Shown here in pieces: positions 24,365-37,034 of a stretch of 64,000 bases of DNA. This stretch comes from Petrolisthes cinctipes. Its lineage: Eukaryota; Arthropoda; Malacostraca; Decapoda; Porcellanidae. A program made the position numbers and the translations under genes. Position 1 is the first letter of the stretch. Every line of letters starts with the position of its first letter. The stretch is taken from contig JAWQEG010001379.1 of the NCBI GenBank assembly GCA_033782935.1, forward strand, positions 1 to 64,000. Reading direction: 5' to 3'. The notes under the pieces are model-generated. The model saw nothing but the letters and a program-made list of their open reading frames with translations, ran no database searches and was not told the DNA's origin.

Positions 24365-24500
24365 TTAAGGGAAGAATACATTTTTGGTACCTTGCAGTGC
24401 CTTGTTTTTTCCAAAGTATGCAGGGAAACAGAACCAGATGAACAAAAATAATGGTGGTCTGTTGCATGGAAATGTTTGAGGGAATTAGTTGCACTCACGT
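24365..24500. mobile_element. TTAA-type MITE, family C, copy (right end decayed)
   Basis: Starts TTAAGGGAAGAATACATTTT and contains AACCAGATGAACAAAA and GGTGGTCTGTTGCATGGAAA, in the same order as the intact copy at 46636-46796. The right TTAA cannot be placed with confidence. Confidence 0.65.
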
Positions 24501-26130
24501 CCCAGAATGTCCGAACACATTCACATTTCTTTACAATGTTGTTTTCCACCAAAACTTAACATGTTAAATTATTGTAATATATTGATAGCACCAAAGTTTA
24601 TAGAAAATGTTCAAGAGGTTAAAAAAATAACGTCTAATGGATAATTTGTAAAGAAATAAAGATGTATTTTTTCTTCTTTGCTTGACTTTCAGGACATCGT
24701 TGTGGATATTCATCAACAACTGGATAAAAAGACTATGGATACTCATATAATTATTTCATTTTACTAATGGAATGGTTACCCAACAATATAAATACATACA
24801 GTACACTATAATAATACAATGATGCTTCCAACAAACTACAATACTGCCCCAATGATAATGCAATGATGGCATAATAATAACTAATAGTGCCAATATCATA
24901 ATACCATAGTCTCTCTAACAATGAAATAGTACCATACCGGTTCCTTTATTATAATACATTGATAACATTATAATACAACACAGATGCTGCCACCATCAAC
25001 ATGTCAAAGTTTGCCAAGGTAGCCAACACTGCCACAAAACACTAAGGCAACACCTGGACAAATACATCCTGTTTGACAACCCTAATGACTAAATTCACCT
25101 TTGCTCTGGTCATTACTATTCTTTCCACGCATATTTTCTTTGTAAATTATATGCAATATGCATTGCATATAAGTTTTGTTTTGTTTTTATTTGACGAAAT
25201 GGATAATGAAGATTATTTATTCCTGTTGTGAACATAGAAAAATATTTTTCCGTTTGCCTGGGGTTTAAAATGCATAGGAGACATTTACGGTAATAATACT
25301 TTTCTCCCAGAGTGAGATACTGTTATTAAAAGGTAATTATTGTTTTCATCTGTCTCTGGGAAGTGAGAGAAATTCAGTGTTAAAGACATATAATGTTTCT
25401 TTCCTTGAGGGAGAGTAAGTTAACACTAAAGACAATACCGTGTGTAATTATATCGAGTGAGGAAGATAACTATATTTAGTGCCTGTGTGCAGTGCAAACA
25501 AACTTACCGTGGTTGTCCAGGGAGTGTGCAGTGAGCAATGACAGACACGAGCAAGCGAGAGTGACCAGTGATAACAAATAGTGAAAAAGACCATATGGAC
25601 ATGAAAGAAAAAGCCCCCCCCAAAAAAAATATATATAATAATAATAAAGAAAATAAATAAGGTGGGCTGACCAAATTACGATGTACATAATAACTCACCT
25701 TCTTCGTTCTACACACACCCTGCAGTGTTTTAATAATAAGCTAACTTTATAATTTCCAGTTATTTATATATTGTATAGTACCACATTTTGTCATTACATT
25801 ATAAAGGTGGGTGTGCGAGAGGCAATACCACACACAACCCACAATGTGACAACTTTACCTATCCTCATAATCCATAGTTCTTCCATACTCTGGGTATAAA
25901 AACTTAAGATTTATGATTGATACAGCAAACATCATTTTATAAAAAATATCTGTTAGAATTGGCTAAAGACGTATATATTTACAGTTCATGAGTTATAGCT
26001 GAATAAACTTTGTGGTATAAAATAAACCTATAAAAATAATAAACAAGAGACACATTATCCCGCCTAGAAATAAATAAAATGTGTTTTGTTTTGTCACACG
26101 TTGAGTTGTGTTTGGTAGTTGCCTCACGTA
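24501..26130. other. AT-rich spacer with a possible minus-strand exon end
   Basis: No gene is supported. On the minus strand a donor-like CACG/GTAAGTTT is found at about 25508-25502, preceded by about 100 bp open in all three frames. That ambiguity prevents a call. Confidence 0.3.
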
Positions 26131-26138
26131 AAACCAAC

Positions 26139-26165
26139 CACCACCACCACCACCACCACCACCTC
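26139..26165. repeat. (CCA)n microsatellite
   Basis: Nine or so CCA triplets. Confidence 0.9.
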
Positions 26166-26389
26166 CACTGATCTGAGTTCTCGTGGCACAGTAAAATAAA
26201 CAATAATAATTCCTCCTGATCACGTCACATTCACCAGCTTGTAGTTGAACCGAGTACAATACCAAGTGTGTTATGTTTATACACCATGCAGGTCTCGAGG
26301 TGGTGTCATGCACGCTTGCTTGGCCCACATCTCGACGACGACCACACCGGCATGCATCATCACCCTCCTCGACTCCAGGGACCACACGC

Positions 26390-26397
26390 TATAAAAG
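26390..26397 (+). promoter_or_regulatory. TATA-box candidate 1
   Basis: TATAAAAG lies in relatively GC-rich sequence. No associated exon can be identified. A second TATA-like box lies 239 bp downstream. Confidence 0.25.
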
Positions 26398-26628
26398 TCA
26401 CTCACTGGCTGGGCAATGACTATGACTGGTACCGACGATAGATAAGCTCAATGTAATGTCTATGGGAACATCTACAATATCCTACCTATACAGCCATAAT
26501 ATGACTTTTCTTGCGTGCGGTCCTGAGCTGGGCACATAATTATTATTATCTATAGTGGTTTAGACACATTCACTCTTTTTTCACTTTCTCGACTTAAAGG
26601 ACTGGGATTGAGATTGTATTTGGAACAG

Positions 26629-26723
26629 TATAAATAAGGCCATGACCAGCGTGCGTGACTTTGCATTTAAGTGTTGAGAGAGAATGTTGACGTTCAGAGA
26701 TACCTATGAGCTGTTGTTTGTCG
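26629..26723 (+). promoter_or_regulatory. TATA-box candidate 2 with a possible first exon
   Basis: TATAAATA at 26629-26636 is followed, about 50 bp on, by an ATG at 26684. It opens 13 codons (MLTFRDTYELLFV) and ends in a consensus donor, TCG/GTGAGT, at 26723/26724 with one base left over (phase 1). The next plus-strand exon known to need a phase-1 donor is the gene 2 membrane exon at 48838, so this could be an alternative first exon for gene 2, 22 kb upstream. This is speculative: no transcript evidence can be seen, and short ATG-to-donor runs arise by chance. Confidence 0.25.
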
Positions 26724-26737
26724 GTGAGTAGTAGGAA

Positions 26738-26915
26738 GGAGACTGCAGACTCCTCCAAATTTTGTCACGGACCCGGCTCCCACAATTACAGGTCTTGATT
26801 TAGGGTACAGTTTGGAGGAATATGTAGCCTCCAATTACAGGTCTTGTTTTAGGGTACAGTTTGGAGGAATATGTAGCCTCCAGTTCGCCTACATCACCAC
26901 ATACAGACCCCTTAA
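26738..26915. mobile_element. TTAA-related repeat with a 57-bp tandem duplication
   Basis: The block ACAGTTTGGAGGAATATGTA occurs twice, about 57 bp apart, each time within TTACAGGTCTTG..GCCTCCA. The right end reads CCCCTTAA (26912-26915). It shares TTTGGAGGAAT and GCCTCCA motifs with families A and C, but the left end is not defined. Confidence 0.6.
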
Positions 26916-26919
26916 TTAA

Positions 26920-28490
26920 TTAATGAAAAAGGAGGCGAGGCATGACTAGAAACTATACCATCACGACCAGGTTATATATAATAGGACAGCAGAGGCCAAG
27001 TGAGTGAAGGGTGATGGTTACAAAGGGTGCCAAAGGGTGCCAATGGATACCCACTTCAATTCCGAGAGACGTCTGTGTGTCTGTCTGTGCTTACCAAGGC
27101 TTTAAAAAACCTTCGACACGGTGACGGCAGCCCAGCCCTCATCGGTGTTACCATGTGCATTATGATGTCTCTAGAATTTGTATTAATATTTTATATATGT
27201 TTAATAAAAAATCCCTACCGACTCCATCTATGAATTTCCTGCATTTTATACTGAATATTCATAACTATCGGATTATTAGTTTTCTTTCAATTTATCCTCA
27301 GAGATGATAGGTGGAATACAGGAGAACACTGGCGGCTGATAATTGGGTAGGAAAAGTTCGGAAGAAAGTCTTACATTTTCCAGCGGTCACGTGGAAAACT
27401 AGCAGCTCAAATCCCACCAAATTCTAACATGAATGAACAGTGATAGTGATGTCTTTAAAATCGTGTTACAATATGAGTGACACTGGTTCCTATCTACTGT
27501 ATGTCACCGCAGTAATGAGAGGTGAGCATATTAGCCTACTCATATTTAATTAAAGCTTAAAGATCCGTGAACTAATAATTGTTAAGATACCTTTACGAAA
27601 CTTGGCTCGCTACCGCATATATACTTACTTATACACTATGTTATATCTGTTTAGGTCAATGATAAAGGTCAAAGTGATCGAAAAAGTCAATATCCTAAAA
27701 TGTTGGACTGTATACTGTCTGTCATCACTGAATTACTTGTAAAAAACATTTAATTGAAAGTTGCATTATCCGAGTAAGTGAATCAGATCGAACCTCACAC
27801 CAGTACACGTATCTTTTTCACAGTTATCAAATTGCCACCTCACCTGAAGTAGTAAAAAGAGTCTGCCGAGGTAGGAAGAACCCTCTCTGTTTAGATTAGA
27901 CTCAAGTTATCATGAAAATCTATAAGGAAACAATAAAAACTATACAACAGACCAAACTCAAACAACCCACCAAAACCAAACCAGTCAGAACTAATACAAA
28001 CCGTCCGTGACAGTTTCAACGTGGAAAAAATAAAGTGGCTACATGCAAACTTCTTCACCGTCATAGAAAACCAGTATCTAGTATTTGAAGGTATCCTAAA
28101 ATGGGCCCTCTCCCACGTCCAACTTTAACAGAGTAATTTTATGCCTCGTTCCAATAATAGCATTTAAGCCACGGAATATAATACGGCATAGAAAAACACT
28201 GCCAATACAATACCGGCACATTGTATAGATTTGCGGTGAGGTATTACTTATGGATAATTAAAGAAAAAATTCCTTTAGCAAACCAATGACCAAAAGTAGA
28301 TGGTCCAATCCTCCTAATGTTTTCGGCCTCAATTGGGTTATACAGTATCTTTATGTAATGTTTACTAGTGATTGCTACGGATAACAACTCTATACCTTAA
28401 TAACCCTACAGTGGGTAATCCATTTATTTGAGACAACTATTTTCACCTATATCCCTCCCAATACACCTGCCAGGGGTGATACAGGTACTT
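26920..28490. other. Spacer without recognisable genes
   Basis: About 1.6 kb of AT-rich sequence; nothing convincing on either strand. Confidence 0.4.
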
Positions 28491-29380
28491 CGTAAGACGC
28501 GCGCGCGTGCTTGAGTGTGTGTGTGCGTGTGTAATCAAGAGGTTCTCCACTGCATATACATAATGCTCGTGCCACATCCCAATACTAAGAATACGACTGA
28601 AAGTATCCAACCGCTGTAGAAATGTTACACACCCGTTCACAGTCAGTCAGTCAGTCAGTCAGTCCAGATCGTGACTGACTGAAAAAAATATAAATAAGAT
28701 ATAAAAATACAATTCAAATAAATAAACCCGATGCCAATCACTATACCCAGGGGTCGTGTTTGAGAGAAACACAAAAAATATGATTGTTTGGGTCACGAAG
28801 AAATTGGATGTCGTAGTTGGTGGCCCCGGTGGGTGGAGATAAATTGACTGGGACAGAGTGGAGGAAAGGAGTGGCAGAGAGAGTGGCGTTCATGACTGGG
28901 TGGGGAGTAGGCTAGTGAGTTAGAACAGGGTGGGATTGGGCTGGGATGAGATGGGACTGGATAACGTTGAGTGCTGTAAGTTGAGAGGATGGGATGGGAT
29001 GGGATGAGACGGGATAACGTTGAGTGCTGTAAGTTGCGAGGGTGGGGTGGGATGAGGTGGTGAGGAATGGGAGAGGATGAGGTGAGACAAGGTGGTGTCG
29101 TGTGGGGTTGATAGATAGGGAAGGGTAGGGTGAGGTAGCCTAGGGTGGAACGGGTTGGGACAGAGTGATGATGGATAGACTGAGATAGAGTGAATTTGAA
29201 AAGCCTGAGCAAGGGAGTGGTAGGATGGGATGGGACATGATGGGTTGGAACAGGCGAAAAAAAAAAAAAAACATTATGGCACCAGTACTCGGGTACACGC
29301 TGGGTAGAGGGTGGTAACTGGGGAGGGGAGTACAGGGAAGGGGAGGAAGGCGACATGCACTAGCAGAATAATACATTACT
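28491..29380. repeat. CG/GT-rich run, GTCA run and GGGAT-rich repeats
   Basis: A short CGCGCGCG/GTGTGT stretch lies at about 28498-28532 and five AGTC tetranucleotides at 28641-28663. GGGATGGGATG-rich DNA follows from 28910 to 29250 with a 54-bp tandem duplication (ATAACGTTGAGTGCTGTAAG at 28963 and 29013). A 15-A run is near 29257. The minus-strand Pro/Ser/His-rich open frame at 28793-29356 follows from the composition. Confidence 0.75.
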
Positions 29381-30420
29381 TAAAGCAGGAGGGACAGACG
29401 CCCTAGCTAGATTCTCACTTCTACAACACTTCTCATCCATCACACACCAACTATTTACCCATATATAGGACAGTAGGCTACAGTAACGCATTATATACTT
29501 CAAAAATACAAGCTGACATTATTATCTAAGTATTCAAGCTGGCTCCTGACTTAGAACTCTTCCCCTGATAAAATTTCATTCAGTAGACCCCGGTTGGTTC
29601 TGTGGTTACTCGAGCCTTCACTAAAATAATACACAGGCTGCCATTTTTGTTTTGTCATATTCTTTGTTTTGATGTCAATAAACTACGAACAACAGACTAA
29701 AATGAATAAGTTCTGCATCATAAAAACAATCAAATTAATGCCAAGAATTTAACAATGCTACTTTTTTCCTAAACGGTCACGATCTGTGCTTCTTATATTT
29801 ACTCGTAGATCCTCGACAACTTTTTCGTATTGCCGAAATCATAATGCTTCAGTTGTAGTGTTTCGGAATATTATATATTTTATGACAAAAAAAATAAGTT
29901 GTATATTTTTTTTTATCAAAAAAAGGTTGTGTATAAACCGTTTTATATGAAATAAAGACTTAAGTTTTGAATAAATGATTTCATAATAAAAAACGTATTA
30001 ATCTATAGCATAATGGGTCAACAAGTTTACATGGAATAAATATTTCGTCTATCATTGAAAGTTTTAGTATTTACAAACATGATCATGGCAGTGTGATTTT
30101 CCACCCGGTAAGTTTACATAATTTACATTTAATCCCATGAAACAAAACTAATTCCTTCAATATTAGGAGTACAAACTAATTTCGACAAATTTTCCAAACT
30201 TAAAACATGTAAGATGCAAATTTTCCCCTTGAGCAAAGTCGTGGTCATCAACCCTAAAGACTTTCATGGAGTCGGAAAGTTAAAATGTAGTTCAACAAAG
30301 TGTCAGTGTTTGGTCTACATACGCAGGGAGTCAATGATCCCCTTCACAGCGATTGGGATATTCCGCTTCTACTCTACTACATCAAAATCTAAGGCAGCTA
30401 CGGCGACACTGCACACAAAG
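29381..30420. other. AT-rich spacer
   Basis: No gene seen. A 72-codon open frame at 30214-30432 has no recognisable domain. Confidence 0.4.
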
Positions 30421-31129
30421 GGAAAGATGTGAAGGAAAAATGACAAGCAGAGAGAGGGATGGGATGGGTAAGTCTGGGGGAAGTCTGGGGGTAATTTGAG
30501 GGGAGTTGATAGGATAGCGTGGAAGTATACAGTAGAGGGTAAATGGTGAGGGGGATGGAGGGAAGTCTAGGAGAGTGGAAGGAAGGGGGCATGGGGTGAA
30601 GGTATAGTAGAGGGTGGAGACTGCAGTGGCAAGGTGCTGGCAGGAGTACAAACATCCACTATATTTAGTCTCATTTCCCCTCTCCCTCTCTTCCTCCTTT
30701 CTCAACTATTCCTTCTCCCCTCCCACCCTCCTCCTCTCTTCCCTCTTATACCCGCTGAACTCCCTGGCCATAGCAACCCACAGAGGCTATGTGAACTTTT
30801 TGTGCTCAAATTAATTACTGTTCTTTATACACAACACAGTACAGTAGCCTATACGATATGTTAGGACACAAAAAACAGTGTAAGTTATTACAACACTGGT
30901 ATCCCATAATTCAAATGGCTATAAAAAAAAATGGTAATATTGAAGCGTTTGTCCATAATGTCTTTTCGACTCGAGATTTTCAGAATGCAATGTTTTATAG
31001 TGTTTTAACGAATCTGTTGTTCACATCCGTCGCAAATGAGTGTATTTGGAGATATCACCCCCCTCCCCTCCCCCCATCCAATCTCCGAAAACATTAATTT
31101 TCGTCAGATATGAACTACAGATTCGTTTG

Positions 31130-31265
31130 AAAAACACTGCAATGCATTAAATACAATTAGGTAGACCTCACCTGACCTAAGCTAACCTAATCAGGACCGC
31201 GGTAAACTACCGGGACCTAACCGGGGCAAACTACTAGGGGCTAACCTCAGCAGTCTACCGGGACG
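31130..31265 (-). repeat. Fragment of the TTAGG-bearing fold-back repeat
   Basis: Contains CTAACCTAATCAGGACCGCG and AAACTACCGGGACCTAACC, matching the minus-oriented units at 58195-58330 and 59155-59232. Confidence 0.7.
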
Positions 31266-31489
31266 ATGTAAACACTCGGTGGCCATCTTGAATTGGTATT
31301 ACGGTACCTTTTTATTAGAGAGTGGCGGTAAATACAGGCCTTACTACATGTGGAGCAGTACACTGATGTTAGTTTCACTCCACTCCGTGGACACGTTATA
31401 AGTCTAAACTGGCTTCGTTATTCTCAAAACAGCACTGAAGAATACGTCCGGGGACAGACGGACACTCAGTACAAAGGGAAGCCATTGTA

Positions 31490-31560
31490 ATCAAGCACAC
31501 TGATTGGCTGTTGAAATTGAGGTGCATTAATCAAGCACGGTGATTGGCTGTACACACCAA
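31490..31560. promoter_or_regulatory. Duplicated CCAAT-box-like segment
   Basis: ATCAAGCACACTGATTGGCT and ATCAAGCACGGTGATTGGCT are found 41 bp apart. Each has ATTGG (reverse CCAAT), and ATGGCCGC lies just downstream. No start site or exon can be tied to them, so regulatory function is only a suggestion; a simple 40-bp tandem duplication explains the data equally well. Confidence 0.25.
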
Positions 31561-31866
31561 TATGGCCGCTGTACACACCGCGGATTAAGAAAAATTGAAT
31601 CAATTAAGGGTAGTTGCATTACAAAAGCTTTGCATTTGCGACGGAAATAACATGAGGAAATGACGTACGTACGTGTATTGAGAAATATATTTGACAGAAA
31701 ATAATTGATGGTAATAATTATGGACAAACGCTTGAATGATTCCAAAAAATACAAGATAGTTATACGATCTATAATACACGTACGGTATATATATATATAT
31801 ATATTGCAGAAAATAAGAAAAACATCTATGTTCAACTAGGATGCAAAACTACCCCTGGTTCGTTTG

Positions 31867-32044
31867 GTGTAAAGCCCCTTCCAAACGAGACATTGTTACC
31901 AATTTTGTGGATGGGTGGCGGGCACATGTTCCCAATGGCTGCCAGAGACTATTAGATCTGGTAATACTGGTAAAAATCAAAAGAATTGCACTCCGTTCCC
32001 CGTGGCCGCCGTCTTTTTGCCCCTCGTGTGGAAGGGGCTTACAC
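31867..32044. mobile_element. MITE with AAGCCCCTTCC ends
   Basis: Imperfect 22-bp inverted ends: GTGTAAAGCCCCTTCCAAAC at the left and CTCGTGTGGAAGGGGCTTAC at the right. About 178 bp. The target duplication is unclear, so the superfamily is not assigned. It lies 48 bp from the next MITE. Confidence 0.75.
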
Positions 32045-32091
32045 TTGGGACTACTGTACAGCCGGCAACATAAATATGCATCCATTCCATG

Positions 32092-32297
32092 TATAGCCAC
32101 AATCAAATAACCACCAACACTTTCCTTCCATCGTGAAAATAAATAAGTATCATATCAAAATATAATCATACAACACCTTACGTCAACTCAACCCCCTCAA
32201 TTATTACTATGAGGGGCTGTAAAATCATACACGTGTTGTTTGTTCTTTATTGCCAAGATGGAAGGAAAATGTCGGTGGATATTTGATTGTGGCTGTA
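32092..32297. mobile_element. TA-flanked MITE, family D5, copy 2 (inverted relative to copy 1)
   Basis: The ends GCCACAATCAAATAACCACC and GGTGGATATTTGATTGTGGC-like (one change) are bordered by TA. The core CGTCAACTCAACCCCCTCAA is the complement of the core of 879-1101. It is 206 bp, slightly shorter than copy 1. Confidence 0.85.
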
Positions 32298-32299
32298 CA

Positions 32300-34130
32300 T
32301 CAAAAGTTATTAGTGGTATTCATGCTTGGTAAATTGTGTGGTGCGATGAGTTATCTCCACCGGGTTAGCTTGTGGCAGCCTCGATATCATGACCATTCGG
32401 AAGCAATACTACAATACCACTGCACCAGCCCATGCCCTTGGATACACAGTAGGCCTTAGGGAGTACTTACTCTAAGCGCCCCTTCGGACAGAGCGATAGG
32501 AATCTCCAGGCTCTATTGTGTATCCATCCAAATGAGGGTTCTCATAAAGTACCTTTGCTACATCAATTCTTCATCTATCTCACCAACTGCCATGCGATAT
32601 AGTAGGCTATATCACTTCATCAGATTGCCCACGGGGCTGACTTTATTCTGTGTGAATACTAGCCATCACCCACAGGGCTAGAATAGGGGGTTTGTGGGGC
32701 AGGAGGCCATTCTGCTTCGGGAGAACAACAACTTCATGAGACACACAACGATTGCGACTTAGATTTACTGGTAAGACCTGCTGTACTACGAGTTAGAGCT
32801 GGGATAAGTGACATTTCTATGGATGTGTATTGTGTAGCTGAGCTGGCCTGATAACTCCACTTGTATGAGACAGAAAAAATGTAATCAATAACCAAGGTCT
32901 GGGAGACAAACAAGAATCAAGGCAATTCCCTGAAGCTCTTGACACCTTGGCAGTAGTACCTCCTTAGATGAGGATGTCTACCTCTTCTACCTGTTCAAAA
33001 AAGATATCAAACCTACTTTCTGTTTCTACTCCTATAATACCTAATTAGTATTACAATAGACATAACAATTTAGCATAATCAACCTATTTATATAAAGTAA
33101 GGTAACATGGAAATACTATACTGAGCTCTTTGGGACTAGTTCATGGGATATAATACAAAAATAGTTTTCTCTACACTGACCAAATGATTGTAATAACAAA
33201 TACATCTCACCGCTGAAACCAATGTCATGACCTGGAGAGCTACGACTGAGAGTAGGTACAGTATAGGTGCACAATGAATGTGTTTCTATGGTATTCCACC
33301 CTGCTTAATAATCTCTTGCTCTAAAAAATCAAGGGGGGGGGAATATTTAAAGTGCTCTATTGTAAATTATAGAAATATTGGATAAATTTACAGGTAAAGA
33401 ATGAATGTTGCTCACATTCTGGGCCCATTCGATGCCATATTTAGCAAAGAAATTACTAGATCACATCCCAAGTTCTCTCCCACTCCTGTCCCTTATCACC
33501 ACCAGAGTTCGTGTTTGTACAGCTATGGTAACAATAAGAATGTCTTCGTCCTGAGTCTCTTGCCCCCAGCCATCTGGTATATGGGTTACAAGTACCCTAC
33601 TTCAGTGCTAATACTGCAGTGCAAATACAATTGCAGTGATCAAACATTGAATGATTATGGTACAGTCTGTGCAATTTCATACAATAATTGTATTGTAATG
33701 GAAAACTCAGAATGGCATGTTCCACAGGCACAAAAGCAAAATAATTATGCTTCGAGAATGCCTCCTCCAAAATTCCCTGCCTGACCAGTGAAAGACTACA
33801 TAGTCAAGAGGTCTCCAGCATCAAAAGACCTAAAGGCATGTACAGTACAGTACTTCCCATTCGTACCAATATATTGTTCTTACTTTTTGTTTGGTTAGCT
33901 AGGATTTTATGAAGGTTTTTATTATTTTTTTTTTCACACTTGTGGAAAATGCCTATCTTACACGGGCAGGCATCTTTATGCATGTCTGTCTATTAGGGGT
34001 TAATGATTAGCAAATGAAGGCAGCTCTGAGCATCACACCATCCAACCATTCTTCCTAAAGGAAATTATATTTACCATTTTCCTTCTTATTTTGGTTGGTG
34101 GTGGTTTTTACTTTATGGAGTCATTACCCA
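32300..34130. other. Spacer without recognisable genes
   Basis: AT-rich. The 127-codon open frame at 33401-33784 has no domain, repeat or splice context that I recognise, so I do not call it a gene. Confidence 0.4.
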
Positions 34131-34160
34131 GTGCAACAGTGCATTATAACCATGCATGTT

Positions 34161-34536
34161 TGATTTCCATGTATGTTTGCCCAGGTTAGGTCCCTGTAAT
34201 CTGCCCTGGTCCAGATTAGGTTAGGGTAGGTTACATACCACCATATGTAATAAGTTTTATCAAAATTCATAAAGCAAAATTTACTTGATATTTTTATTGA
34301 TAAAATTTAAAAAGAGCTGCAGAAATATAAGTGCAACAGTGCATTTAGACCATGTTTGATCCCCCCTCCCCCCCAGAGGCTGAATTGCTGGGCAAAGCAA
34401 AGTAAATATGGTAACACATTAAATAGGCAATATTTAAAATGATCTAGAGTTAGCCTGTCTTTACCTAACCTAACCTAACCTAATCTGGACCAGGGCAGAT
34501 TACAGGGACCTAACCTGGGCAAACATACAGGGAAAT
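34161..34536. repeat. Fold-back repeat with TTAGG-like core
   Basis: The left arm (34161-34233) includes TTTGCCCAGGTTAGGTCCCT and ATTAGGTTAGGGTAGG. The right arm (34460-34536) is its inverted copy, including CCTAACCTAACCTAACCTAA and AGGGACCTAACCTGGGCAAA. A direct repeat GTGCAACAGTGCATT also occurs at 34132 and 34331. Same family as 57252-59235. Confidence 0.85.
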
Positions 34537-34539
34537 GCA

Positions 34540-35510
34540 TTGAATAATATACAACCTAAATGTGGGTGCACCAATTCATTCACGTGGGATAATAAACTCG
34601 AAATTTGGGGGAAAAGACATGTGACAGAAATTATGGGTCACCTCATCTAATCACCGACAATAGAGATCTATATTGATGTCTTTCTATCCTCTAAAAAACA
34701 GCCTTATTCCCTCTTTATATTATTTACCTTGAAGGCTTTGTAGTGATATTTTACAAAGAGTTCAGCAACCAGCACATCTACACTCCCGTATCTACATCAC
34801 ACAGGGCTGGTTTGATGTTGTTTTATGTTGTTGTTGGTTTCTGAAAAAGTGAAACTGTAAAATATAAAAATATACATGTATATATATATGCATTTTCAAC
34901 AATATTTAAAGCTATCAAAAACCAACATGCACCAGCTTTTATATTACTGTTTCTTACGACTAGCTACATTGGGTATAATACTTACCATTATTATATAAAT
35001 GCCCTGCAAAATGTTAGTATAATCACCTTACCCACCCACATCAAGTTGTCAACACCACGGCACACTGAACACTGATTGACGAATTTGACGACATCATAAT
35101 AGTGACGTCACAGTACAACTAGACTTCTGCCATAACATTTTTATTAACGTATAATTTCATGCAAAAGTAACTTCCTCTAAATAGCCTAAGACTAAATAAT
35201 TTTCAACATAAATATATTTCAATTACAAATTTTAGTATCAACCAAGCGTTAAATATAATCAAGTAGGTTCTTGATATAATTAATAATCGTGTGAGCCCTC
35301 TAGTGATACTGTGGGGCCAGTGTTGCCAACCGCATGGGGCATGTCCCTAAACGTAGGAACTTTTGACTGATTTTCAGTCACGCAGGGACGCCCTAGCAAA
35401 AATTTAAATAACGTAGGGATTTTGGGCAGTCATTGTTATTTAGCACTTTTTTCTAGAAATCAAAAGTAGAAATTACAAAAATGTTGCATGTGTACTTTAT
35501 GCAGTTATAT
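34540..35510. other. AT-rich spacer
   Basis: No gene seen. Confidence 0.4.
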
Positions 35511-35512
35511 GT

Positions 35513-35925
35513 CCACCTTTCACGCTTTCATTTTTTTCTTCAATGACATTTGCGGTCAATCTCGATGTGTGTCTCCCAAAAGTTGGGTAATTATGCGTAG
35601 AGGTTGGCGTGTGTTGGGAGATCACTCATTGTTACTGAGGTGTTTTAACTCCTTTGTTTTGCCTTTGATGGAAAACTGTTCTCCAGTGTGGTGTTCAGCA
35701 GCTGACTGCCATCTCAAGTTGCTGGATATGATTGTTTCTAATGGTAATTTTCTTACCGGCAGTTCACTTGCTTGTAATCTGAGTCACCGTCGTTCTGTTG
35801 AATCATTGTACATGCTCTTCAAGATCAGAAGTAATGTGCTGCATCCTCTTAACTCCTCTCTGCCACCTCAATGTTCCAGCTCGTGTTACTCGTGGTGCGT
35901 TGGCCTCCCATAGGTTTGCTCAAGG
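35513..35925 (+). pseudogene. Non-LTR retrotransposon (LINE) fragment, C-terminal RT region
   Basis: The open frame contains RRGWRVLGDHSLLLRCFNSF, then LPLMENCSPVWCSAADCHLK, LLDMIVSNGNFLTGSS and HRRSVESLYMLFKIR. These are characteristic of the region after the catalytic core in a crustacean-abundant LINE reverse transcriptase. The frame shifts near 35878, after which RVTRGALASHRF-like coding is readable in another frame, and similarity stops near 35925. It is truncated at both ends and cannot be active. Clade assignment would need alignment. Confidence 0.8.
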
Positions 35926-37030
35926 CCACTATCAGTGTAGGCTGATACCTGTGTGTGTGTGTGTGTGATAGTAAAAGTAGTAGTCAACTGTGTGTGTAAT
36001 TGGGTTACGATGTGTATATACCTCTTCCTTAGTAATTTTATAACAAGTATTCATTTAGCTTCTTGTGAGGACAGTAATGAAACCTGTTCTATTTTTTCAT
36101 CTCTGCTTTTTAGAATCGTTGCGATATGCTGGTGATGAAAGCTTATGGGTTTACCACATTGGCACTTATTTCCTCCGTTTTCCGTCCATCATCCCCCGAT
36201 CTGAAGCTACATTTGCCTCACATAGATTCGTCGTTGTCCTCTACACCTCTTAAAACGGGTTGGATGACGTAAGAAGCTTTAGACTGGCCACAGGACGGAG
36301 GAAAATAGACCCGTGTGTGATATCTGCTTTGGGAGAAATGGAACGGAGGTTTGAATGACCCGCCAGATTAAAACAAAAGTGACTCGCTGGTTTGTGGCTG
36401 GCAAAACTAATTGTACACAGACTATCTATATTCTTCTATCATAAGCATGCTGATGTCATCTAAATGTATTAGTATTTATCAGTGTTAATTTTTTTGTAAG
36501 AATGAAGCCTACACCGTCCTACTGCAGGTTCAGAGTTTTATAAGTTTCATGTACCCGATGATTAGGATTCAGGAAGGGACTCGAAGCATAGCAGCCATTT
36601 TGACCTCACACCCAGAGACGAGAAGATGTGAGACTGACCATGTGTGTGTTTTAGTCCCGATCACTTGCTGCTGCTTTTCACTCCCCACGCAGGACCAAAA
36701 GACCAGCCTGGCAGACCGTCATGCAGCTCACTCACACCTCACCATAATTGCAGAGTCCTGCTGGTATCTCCTACATCTATAGATAAGTAATGGTGGTGAC
36801 TGGTGACTTGCTGTTTTTTTGTTGTAGTTAAATCATAATAGAAAGATCGGGAGACGAGACAGGCACCAGGTATTACTCTGTATGTATGTCATTGGTCTGC
36901 TTCCATTCAAAACACGTCAGTTACCGTCACCTCATGCAGGTTCTTGAGTCACATATACAATAATCATTATCCTGGGTACAGTTAATTACTCCTGTCGCAT
37001 TTGTGGGTCTTGTTGAATTTCTATTCGGTT
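35926..37030. other. Spacer without recognisable genes
   Basis: Contains a short GT run (35951-35968). No exon supported. Confidence 0.4.
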
Positions 37031-37034
37031 TATT

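Noticed and set aside
33401..33784. 127-codon open frame
   Set aside because: No recognisable family, no repeat, no splice or promoter context; plausible by chance.
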